DNA of 64,000 bases from Symsagittifera roscoffensis (taxonomy: Eukaryota > Xenacoelomorpha > Acoela > Convolutidae): the NCBI RefSeq assembly GCF_963678635.1, contig NC_087066.1, forward strand, positions 1,632,201 through 1,696,200, written 5' to 3'. Positions 44,413-53,729 of the stretch are shown here, one piece after another (position 1 is the first letter of the stretch; each line of letters opens with the position of its first letter). The notes beneath the pieces were generated by a model. That model had not been told where the DNA came from. It made no database searches and worked only from the letters and a program-made list of their open reading frames with translations. A program made the translations under genes and the position numbers.

Positions 44413-44886
44413 CTCTTCTTGTACCTTTTTCTGATCCATTTGCTTCTCCTTCTGGACCATCTGGCTGATGACTGTGGCGCTGCTCCTGGCTGCCACTGGC
44501 CGCCAGTGACTTCCCATGCAAGTGCAGCTCAGAGGTCAGACTATTCTTTCCAGTGCCTCCATCAATGCCAGAAACTTTGCCCCCCACACTGCTCCTCACA
44601 GTGCCCCTCTCCCCACAGCTGCTCCAGGGCTTCCTGTTCAGACTCTGCTTCTCCCGCAAGTAGATGAGAGAAGTTCCCGGCCGACGGAACTCCTCCGGGT
44701 CGAACTGGAGGTATCTGGGCTGATTGACACTTTTGCATCGCCCGTTATTACTGCTGTTGTTATTGTTGTTGTTGGTCGTGTTTGTTTTCTGATTGTTGTT
44801 GGACTGAGATACCCTCTGAAAGGCAGAGAAGCTGCGTGGTTTGCTGGACTGTGAAGGTCTCCACTTTTCGGGACCCAGGAACATCT
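44413..44886 (-). CDS. Probable host-gene exon 2, Asn/Ser/Gly-rich protein
   Basis: Bounded on the minus strand by a TTTTCAG acceptor (at 44887-44893) and an AAGAG/GTAAGC donor (intron starts at 44412). The exon is open throughout. It encodes a low-complexity protein with a poly-Asn run and a more ordered patch RYLQFDPEEFRRPGTSLIY. Its phase fits the exon at 47887-48217: one leftover base there plus two bases here complete a Glu codon. Asn-rich, Ser-rich and Gln-rich composition suits a regulatory protein, but no family was recognised. The donor leaves one base, so at least one more exon lies to the left. Confidence 0.55.
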
Positions 44887-45090
44887 CTGAAAACCAGGAG
44901 CTTGTCTTAGAATCCTTTTGAGCTACCTTTTAATGTTTTAATAGTTTAGCATCGGCTATAATTTGACAATTTCGGTATCCGGGTGGAATTGCAAACGTAC
45001 ACATTATTCTGTCCAAAAACAGCTCATGGATACACGGAAATGGATCCCATTCAGAATTCCAGAATGTTTGGCTTGTTATTGCTCTAATAC

Positions 45091-45376
45091 TGTCATCCGA
45101 CATGGATAGATAAAACTCTATATAAAACGTATTATGTATTTATACATCATTTATGTTTTGATATTATGTAACGTTAATGTGTACTGGTCGATTGACCTTG
45201 ATAGCGAGGACGAGAACGGCGGATAAAGTGAATTACGGTTCAGAAAGAGAATTAACGTTAACATTAACTAGTTGTTTTAACTTCTCTCTCTCTCGCGCCC
45301 GATATTATCTATCCATACGGAATCAGGAAATAGCATTTCATACCTTGAGGACTTAGCGGTATGACAAATACAATCA
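45091..45376 (+). repeat. 5' LTR
   Basis: Begins TGTCATCCGACATGG and ends at CAATCA. A TATATAAAA box lies at 45119-45127, and a pyrimidine-rich CTTCTCTCTCTCTCGCGCCC lies near 45282. The 3' LTR has TATCATCCGG at its start, so a G-to-A change has occurred there or the boundary is a base or two off. Confidence 0.8.
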
Positions 45377-46323
45377 AGGAGTGCGCAAATCATCTACCAG
45401 CGGAAGTTATGCATGACCTCCGGCGATGGTCGGAGGACGAAGTGCAGATACAAAAGAAGGGATCACCACCTAAAGTCACACATAAATCACTACCAAGGAT
45501 TCTCACTAACACGCATTCACCAACACAGCCAGAAGCAGGTGCACATTCAAGACCTATAGAAGTAGATACAAACAAACCTAAAATATGGTACAAGGCAGTA
45601 CAAAGAACAATAGACAAAAAATTTTGAAAAACGAATAGAACAAGTGGCACGGAAAACTATCCGGTTAGCAACAAAAGTCAAGAACCCAAAAACGTTTGAA
45701 CAAAATATAAGATCATAGATGTAAAAATCCTAACCTACACACCACACACTGCTTGGGTACAAGCTTTTGGCAAACAACCGAGGTTACTCAGAAATAGCGG
45801 TACAGCTTTTGTTCCCAACACTGTAATATACGGACCATGCAGACCTACTCGATTAAGCGATTATGTTGCATATAAATCCGCACGGAGAACCGTAACATGT
45901 CTACGTTTTTTAGACATAGAAAATCCGCAGGCTCCACAACACCCCATGTTCAAGGAGAACACTAGAACGGGGCTTCCAATCAAGCTAACAAGAAAGTCAA
46001 TTAGGAACAGACAGGCCACCTTAGCAACAGCACTTGGTAACCCCATCCCAATCAGCACAAAAGAGATCGCGAGTGCATCCGGGAAAAAGCAGTTCGAAAT
46101 CGACTCACCACCAGAAAAATCAATGCAAGACTCTCCAAGCCTAAATTCTCTGATACAGGAGATGGGGTTTACCGAAAAAACTCCCAAATACAAGGCTTGT
46201 GTACAATTTATACTGGCTATTAGCCCGAAACACAAACCGACCACCGCAAGCGACGTAATCGACTTAACACCCACAACAGAAGCAGAAAACAAAACAATGG
46301 AAACAACGACATATTATTCGTGA
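45361..46323 (+). pseudogene. Interior reading frames of the short LTR element, unit 1
   Basis: A frame opening at an ATG inside the end of the LTR (45361-45627, MTNTIKE...) and a second one (45946-46323) are Lys/Thr/Pro-rich and hydrophilic. Between them the sequence is decayed. They may be remnants of a gag-like protein, but no capsid or zinc knuckle is seen. Confidence 0.4.
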
Positions 46324-46386
46324 ACACGAAGGACATCGAAATGAAAGAGCAGGAAGACAAACAGCTACATGACGACGAAGAGCACG

Positions 46387-46476
46387 GATATTATCTATCC
46401 ATACGGAATCAGGAATTAGCATTTCATACCTTGAGGACTTAGCGGTATGACAAATACAATCAAGGAGAGCGCAAAT
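46387..46476 (+). repeat. Internal fragment of LTR end, product of tandem duplication
   Basis: GATATTATCTATCCATACGG occurs at 45301 (5' LTR), 46387 (interior) and 47784 (3' LTR). The middle copy is followed by the same interior start as the 5' LTR, so the segment from 45301 to 46386 was duplicated. The two units then diverged by complementary deletions. Confidence 0.85.
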
Positions 46477-47490
46477 CATCTACCAGCGGAAGTTATGCAT
46501 GACCTCCGGCGATGGTCGGAGGACGAAGTGCAGATACAAAAGAAGGGATCACCACCTATAAATCACTACCAAGGATGCTCACTAACACGCATTCACCAAC
46601 ACAGCCAGAAACAGGTGCACATTCAAGACCTATAGAAGTAGCTACAAACAAACCTGAAATATGGTACAAGGCAGTACAAAGAACAATAGACAAAAATTTT
46701 GAAAAACGAATAGAACAAGTGGCAGGCTCCACAACACCCCATGTTCAAGGAGAACACTAGAACGGGGCTTTCAATCAAGCTAACAGGACAGGAGAAGGCA
46801 GCACTGAGCACAAGCCAAAGCAGCCCCACAAAAAGAAAGGCGAACAAAGCGGCAGGAAAGAGGACTGGAGGAAAACCAGTAAGAAAGCTACAAACACCAC
46901 GGGGCATGAGCCTCCAAACGGAGACTGAACAGGAAACGAACAAAAGCCCTGAGAAGGCGATGATTCGTCGTCAACGTCGGAGGAGCCCATCACACAGTCA
47001 CCAAAGCGACAAAATCAAAAGAACACACCACCTGCAACCGCAACAAGAAAGTCAATTAGGAACAGACAGGCGACCTTAGCAACAGCACTCGGTAACCCCA
47101 TCCCAATCAGCACAAAACAGATCGCGAGTGCATCCGGGAAAAAGCAGTTCGAAATCGACTCACCACCAGAAAAATCAATGCAAGACTCTCCAAGCCTAAA
47201 TTCTCTGATACAGGAGATGGGGTTTACCGAAAAAACTCCAAATACCAGGCTTGGGTACAATTTATACTGGCTAATAGCCCGAAACACAAACCGACCACCG
47301 CAAGCGACGTAATCGACTTAACACCCACAACAGAAGCAGAAAACAAAACAATCGAAACAACGACATATTATTCGTGAACACGAAGGACATCGAAATGAAA
47401 GAGCAGGAAGACAAACAGCTACATGATGACGAAGAGCACGGAACAATGGACGACAACATCGATAACAATACCACGGAAACAAGAGGAGAA
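46447..47490 (+). pseudogene. Interior reading frames of the short LTR element, unit 2
   Basis: Repeats the unit 1 frames (46447-46635 opens MTNTIKE...). It lacks the 45640-45935 equivalent but has a basic stretch absent from unit 1 (46790-47040, SSPTKRKANKAAGKRTGGK), so each unit has lost what the other keeps. An acidic piece (KEQEDKQLHDDEEHG) lies near 47395-47450. Confidence 0.4.
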
Positions 47491-47571
47491 AAATGAACAG
47501 CCAGAACAAAACAGTCACACGGGGACTAAAAACTCAATTAAAACTTTATCATTTTTCCCGAGGAGGGGGAA

Positions 47572-47859
47572 TATCATCCGGCATGGATAGATAAAACTCC
47601 ATATAAAACTTATTATGTATTTATATGCATCATTTACGTTTTGATATTATGTAACTTTAATGTGTACTGGTCGGTTGACCTTGATAGCGAGGACGAGAAC
47701 GGCGGATAAAGTGTATTACGGTTCAGAAAGAGAATTAACGTTAACATTAACTAGTTGTTTTAACTTCTCTCTCTCTCGCGCCCGATATTATCTATCCATA
47801 CGGAATCAGGAATTAGCATTTCATACCTTGAGGACTTAGCGGTATGACAAATACAATCA
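47572..47859 (+). repeat. 3' LTR
   Basis: Matches the 5' LTR with few differences. TATAAAA is at 47602-47608. The last shared bases are ATACAATCAAG (to 47861), after which host exon sequence begins (GTACACC on the minus strand). Confidence 0.8.
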
Positions 47860-47886
47860 AGATGAATAGGTGTGTATTGGGTGTAC

Positions 47887-48217
47887 CTGGCAGCTCTACT
47901 GCTTTGGAGGGTTCACTATTTTTGGCCGCCGACTTGCGACTGCAGAAGCCCAGAGTGGTTTTGTTCCTGAACAGACCCCCCGTTGTGTTTCCATGCGCAG
48001 AGACTGGACTGGGGCTACTTGGCTGTTGATTAGGGTGGGTGTGGTTGTTTTGAGGCTGGCGATGTTGCCTGAGGCTGTTCTGGGCGTGTGTGACATAGTC
48101 CAGCTGCTGCATGGCTTTCTGGAATGAGGACATCTCCACTCTCTGGTCCACTTCAACTGCTGGTGTTTGTTGTTGATGACCAGCCATTGGGGATCCAGTC
48201 TGTACTGGACAGTGGGA
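47887..48217 (-). CDS. Probable host-gene exon 1, Gln/Pro/Ser-rich protein
   Basis: Open on the minus strand from 48229 to the donor CCAG/GTACAC at 47886. It encodes Gln-, His- and Pro-rich sequence with a helical patch SSFQKAMQQLDYVTHAQNSL. An ATG in good context (CCAATGGCT, 48184-48186) could be the translation start. Alternatively a weak acceptor (GTGCAG) at 48218 makes it an internal exon. The phase is compatible with the exon at 44413-44886. Family not recognised. Confidence 0.5.
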
Positions 48218-51200
48218 CTGCACATACATTATCTACCTATTCAATTCTCAACACTCAGTCAGCAGAAAAAGATCTCCCATTTCAATCAATGTTGATCTTC
48301 TCTGAAACTGCTGCGAAGTATTCACTCTTGTGTGTATGGCTTTGCGGTAATTAACTTATGCTCCGATTGTTCGCTCATCTGAGAGGCGCACAAATGATAA
48401 AATAGATGAACAGAAGAGCCGTCATTGACTGAAACTGACAATCAGGCGAATAAAAAAACTAAAATTTTTCAAAATTGAATGTGTCAATAAAGGTATCAGT
48501 GTTTTAGATATGCGAATGACCATAATTTGTAATAATTGTACCAAAATTGATGTTCTTGGTTGTATTTGAAATGATGCGCTGTTGAAGAGGGACGTGATTT
48601 GATAGTGTTGTCAGCTAGAGTACATTCACCCGAGAATGTATCTTTGTATAGCGTGTGTTGTGTCGTGTTGTGTTTCGGATGAGATCATTACAGTGCACAG
48701 CTGAGAAAGAGATTGCAGTCATAATGGGCAGCCAACTGGTAAAAACAGACGCGCGAAATCACACACATCAACACAAACGCAACATAATACATAACGACAT
48801 TTGAGCAAAAGAAGGAACAACGATATGGGCTAGTGTAAAATAGATATAATGTCAATATTACTGAAAATTAAGATTGATGAAGCTAGTTTCAATTTTTTTG
48901 AAGAATGAAAATTTTGAAACTTTCTTTAACCTGAAAAAAGAACAAGACTGCTCGTATAAGGGCGAAGCCCTGAAAGTTCCGACTGCCTTTTAATGTTTAT
49001 GGAGCAGTAATAACATTAAAAAAATTAATGAAATAAAACTAAATGAAAAATAATTTTTCTAAAATTTGAAATTTTTTATGATACTTATCCCCCTCACATA
49101 CCATATGAAGTACAAAACAATAAATTTCGCTCCTTGCAACAAATCAATTATGGCGAATAAGCTTCTTTCGACCAATTCGGAACGATTTCTAAGACGGATT
49201 AAATCGCCGCTTACGCGTTATTAGCGCGAAATATATCGCGTTAATTGTTCCAATTTAGCCAAAATGTCAATCTTTAAACCCCCATAACTTTTCGAAAAAT
49301 GATCGCAGGTGAAATATATTTTCTTATTTAAGCTCAGGACAACAATAGCTTTCGAATGACAGAAAAAAATTCCGTCAAAAATGGCTAGTTAAAAAGTCGA
49401 AATTTGTCTGAAGAAAAAAAAACCCACCCGAGAACAAATATTCCGTTACTTTCGTATCGAAAGTCGGAACAAACATAATTAAGACACCTTTAACGCGCTT
49501 TGCATGTTTATGTACTTCAAAAGTTGGATGAAATTAAATCCAACTGAACGGATCTAAAACAAATCTGCATTTTCTTTTTAAAGAGAAGCTCAAATAATTA
49601 TTTGGTGATTTTGGACAGCCCAGGTTGATCGCCATGCCATGCATCGAAAATACTTGTCATAGCTCCATACATTTTGACGACTTTTTCAATTTTCCCCCAC
49701 TTATCAAATTTTTTGTTCCGATTTTCGAAGGAAACGGAATATTTATGCTCGATGTGGTTTTTTTATTCAGACAATTTTTGCCGATCGAAATAATAGTTTT
49801 CGACAAAAACTTTTGAGTTCCATTGAAGATATCGATCTGCTGAGTGCAATTTAAAAAGATCTTCTACCTCCGATTTTTTCAAAAAAATTCTGGGGGTATC
49901 AAAATTGCCTAATTGGCCATATGTTGGACTAAAATATGCGATCTTTGAAGAATTTATTCATATTGCTGATAGCATAACGCGAATTATTTATGCGTGGCGA
50001 ATTATCCTGCACAAAAAAAATCCTTCTAAGTTGAATTGAGGCTAGCTAATCAGATCGGTCGTATCTTTTTTGTACGACTCATCATTTCACACTTTGATAT
50101 TTTCCAAAACTTAAAGGTTTTCATGTATTGACAAATTTGACGATAAGCAAATTAAACGGAGGCATATAAAAAGAAATTGGACGTTTTTTGCAAAACTGCA
50201 ATTGTTACAAAATAGACGAAAGTGAGAGATTAAAATAGTTTCCAGACAAATTGCGTGAGAAAAAAAAGTTTTCGCAGACAACAGTTAAATTTTAGTGTTC
50301 AAAAAGTTTACTTGTCATTTATGCATCATTTATTTAATTCAAACTCTTCAGATTTGACACTTTATAATCATTCGATTAAATGTTTTGATAGGTATTGTCA
50401 TTTTATTTTCTTTCTGTATTCGTGAAGTTTGACTCTTAAGAAAAAATTTTGTTGGCATTTTCCTTTTCAGAGCAGTGACGTCTAAAAAGCCAGGTCTGTA
50501 AAAAAATTCCGTATTATTTCGTTTTTGTAGCATCCGTCTAATTTGCTGAAATGGTGGTGAAAATGAAGCATTTGAACTGCTTGGAAAACTGTATAGAAAG
50601 GTTGTCTAACATTTGTCAGCCCAGGCGTTTATCAGAAAAGGGCCGTTGCGCTGACCATAGATTTTTTCATGTGTGGCAACCGAAAACTTTCAACTTGCAA
50701 TTAGAGTTTCAAATGCTACAAGCAAAGCAAACAAAAACTTGTATTCGAACGAGAGTTCTTTTTGTAGATTGTGAAATTGCTGTGCGAGTTATGCCTTTGG
50801 GTCTCTCGAAAGCTTTCTAATCCAAATAGATCTGAAAATGTTTCATACAACCCGGGTCGAGGTTTGCTATTTATGTTTTGACCCCGGCAGGTCGACCACA
50901 TGCCAGGCGACCGAAAAGTCATAGCGGAGAAGGCCCTTTAGTCGAATTCAAAGTCGGAACATAAGTGGGATAAAAGCTGGATGAAACTAATTGAAACTCT
51001 GGCTGATCAGACTGATGAAAACACTCTTTGGGAAAAAACGTTAACTCTTTTGTCGTTAACACTAAGTCAAATCGCCTCGAATAATGAGAACGGTTCTGTT
51101 GATACAAAGCCTGTGCTAAAACTACTAACATCTCCTTTTAGTATTTTTTTGTTTACTTTCAGCAAACTATACTCATTATTAAATCACAGCAGAAGAAACA

Positions 51201-52612
51201 GTGCTAGGCTTTTTATTCAGCCACTTCTGTACATGCAAGAGGTACAAAATGGCCGGCAACGCCGGTATGTTTACAAAGCTACTTAATTCCTGGATATGAG
51301 GGGAACATAGTAGCCGGTAGCTGTGAAAGTTCCAAACACAACTAGTTTTCATCAAAAAACATGATTTTTTTCAACTTGAATAATCTTTTAGTCCGCAAGT
51401 TTCGCTTGAACATTAACAGAAAGATTTATAAGACAAATAATCTTTTGAAATCAAAAAACATATGAGAAGCTTTCCAAAATCAATTTTGGGAGTCTTTGCT
51501 GTTTTTAGCTTCAAAAACTCACTTTCAATAATTCAAACTAAAACAAAAGAATTTTACGCTTAATTAAAGGTTTTTGCAGTACAAGCTCACTCGCTTTCCT
51601 AATAAGAAAAATGAACCAATTAAGCTGATTTTTTTCAATGCTGAGAGCATTTTAGGAGTCGATTGAAGATTGAAAAACGGTACAAATTTTTGAAACTTGT
51701 TTGCAATGCTAACTAATCATCGATAAAAAAGCTGCTTTTTTGCCCCCGTACGAGCTGTTTTTGAGGCACAAAAAATGCTCTAAACCTAGGTTCCAATAAT
51801 ATTTTCGAAATAAACAACGGAAAACCTACGTTCGAGTAATTTTTTCGAAATAAACAACGAACTCATCATAAACGCAATTTCCAAATAACTAATATCCAAA
51901 AAAATGATGAACTACATCACAGAGAACTTGATCCTCCGGGTTGACCATCTTCCAAAAAACTCAAAATTAAAAAATTGCCAAAAAAATTGAAAGAGTTTCT
52001 ATACTGTAATAACAAGAACTCAATTTTGGATTTTTTTTTCAAATTGAAGCATGTAAAAAGTTTTAGATAGTGGTAATAATGCATGAATTTTGACCAAAAA
52101 ATTCCAAAGCAAAAAATCAATATTTTGTGTCTTATCTGGTAACATGGATAGTGCAATGTAATCAAAAAAATTTTTTAAACAAATCAAAAATAATTTTTCA
52201 TAGCGTCATTAGCTATCGCGCAATCCTATCCATTCGTCTTCTGAAACTTATTATGATAATTGTCAATAAGCAAACTGTTTGGCTAATAATACAAAAATAA
52301 ATAAAAAAAAGTATATCATGGCCAGATTTCTAAAACTTATAAATGGTCTTTTATCTGGTTTTGTTATCTAGGAAACTTTCTTATACACTTTGCCTACTGC
52401 AGTTTATTTTTATAAAATGTCATTGATAGAGGCAAAACGTTTGATAAGCTGCTTTTTAGAATCGTGGAACATTATGAGAAACTTATAAAAATATCTGCTC
52501 TGCTCAACCTAAAAATATATTATTTAAGAAAACTGTTTTGAACAAACTTCAAAGCAGAGACATTGTTGTTTCGATAAGTCAAACTGTCAGATTTACTTTT
52601 GGGTCTTTCAAT
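48218..52612. other. A+T-rich region with weak exon candidates and dispersed repeats
   Basis: Contains the apparent empty site of the MITE-like element (48935-48990, inverted), a diverged copy of the 42.6-kb repeat (49715-50110), and several GTTCCGAC/GTCGGAAC motifs (48978, 49462, 49722, 50952). Two open frames, 50551-50820 and 50981-51286, have less biased composition than their surroundings and might be exon remnants. RVLFVDCEIAVRV in the first is faintly Tudor-like. None can be called a gene. Confidence 0.35.
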
Positions 52613-53270
52613 GGTGCTGAAATGAATTTTCGGGACAAAGTGCATAAAACTCGAAATTTAAAACCACGTTTTTCTCGAAATGGATTGATTTTAGACAAAA
52701 AATGATAGTGGCAAAAACAGCTAAGAATTTTAGCAAAATTAATTGGTGTGAGTTATTGTTTGAAAATCAGGACAAAAATTTTACCACAAAATGGATTTTT
52801 TTTGCTTTTCTAAGTCAATCAAAAGTTTTTCTGAAACTACCGGGTCAATTACTTACTTCTAGAGCTTATTTTAGGGAGTATAATTTCAAAGAAAATGTAC
52901 GAATTATTTTATTTTTGTTTGATAGACAAAAAATGTCACTTTTTCCAACTGAAACACCAACTTTTTTTGAAAACAATTTTAAAAGATTTCGCTCAATCTT
53001 TAGGAGAGAAAACCCTTCTTAAAGTTGGGCTTCACAGAAGTATCACTTTGAGATAGTTTTGTCAGTAAGTGACCCGGTAGTTTCAGCATAATTTTTGATT
53101 GACTGAAACAAAAGCCAAAAATATTGCATTTCTGCTGTAAAATTTAAGGCCCGAATTTCGTTATTACAACTTACATCAAAATATTTCTTCTAAAAATTCA
53201 ACCCAATTTGAGAAAAATGCAATTTAAATTCAACTTTTGTGCGTTTTGTCCGAATAATTTAAATCAGCAC
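52613..53270. repeat. Long imperfect inverted repeat (foldback), 658 bp
   Basis: The left arm (52613 to about 52860, starting GGTGCTGAAAT and ending in CTGAAACTACCGGGTCAATTA) is matched in reverse complement by the right arm (about 53062-53270, ending AAATCAGCAC). Matched blocks include GGACAAA, TTTTTCTC, GTCAATCAAAA and CTGAAACTACCGGGTCA. The arms differ at many positions. No coding is credible, although a chance 106-codon frame crosses it. It could be a foldback or MITE element. Confidence 0.75.
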
Positions 53271-53570
53271 TTCTTATTCCGCCCAAACGTTTCATTTTGA
53301 ATTCTTGAACTGAAACTATGGCTGAAAGGCTTGAATGTGATTGGCTGAAAGTTACCAATCATGTTCAAGTGGCAATTCGAAATATTAGTTTTAAAATTCT
53401 TAGAAGACAAATAAATCAGCAGAATTGACACAAAATATATATATTTTGTCAAATGTTCAAAATAAACTCAAATGAGCTGTTGAACCTATACCGGGCTAGA
53501 AACACATTTCAAGAGAAAAACATTTCAACTATCTTCACTTTTGCAAACCAGGCTCGCTAATTCGGCCTTG

Positions 53571-53600
53571 TTCAATTCAATTCAATTCAATTCAATTATT
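53571..53600 (-). repeat. LINE 3' tail, (ATTGA) repeats
   Basis: On the + strand TTCAA is repeated five times from 53571; on the element's strand this is a tail of ATTGA units after TATCGAATA. It marks the 3' terminus of the LINE. Confidence 0.85.
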
Positions 53601-53729
53601 CGATACAGTGAAGAAATACATACTTAATCACTCACTGCATCAGGATAGCTAGAACAGGCTTTTCAACCTAACAAGTAGCTACCCTCCGGGATAACTATCA
53701 CAATTAAGTAACGACAACGGGTAAACAAA

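Larger units (their letters stand above)
45091..47859 (+). mobile_element. Short non-autonomous LTR retrotransposon
   Basis: Two direct repeats of about 286-288 bases (45091-45376 and 47572-47859) match along their length, each with a TATAAAA box and a CTCTCTCTCTCGCGCCCG patch. A purine tract GAGGAGGGGGA (47560-47570) lies directly before the right repeat, as a polypurine tract should. The interior has no RT, protease or integrase and only short frames, so the element depends on others. A target-site duplication was not found. Inside, a tandem duplication of about 1.09 kb has copied the end of the left LTR as well. Confidence 0.8.
44887..47886 (-). other. Probable 3-kb intron holding an antisense LTR element
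   Basis: Donor CCAG/GTACAC at 47886 and acceptor TTTTCAG at 44887. About 2.77 kb of it (45091-47859) is an LTR element on the + strand, so antisense to the gene. Without it the intron would be about 230 bases. The element's right LTR ends within 30 bases of the donor. Confidence 0.5.

Noticed and set aside
48124-48354. A + strand gene opposite host exon 1
   Set aside because: It lies antisense to the better supported minus-strand exon and has no splice-site or domain support.
52702-53022. A 106-codon + strand gene
   Set aside because: It spans the left arm and loop of the foldback repeat, has Phe/Lys-rich chance composition and no homologous pattern.
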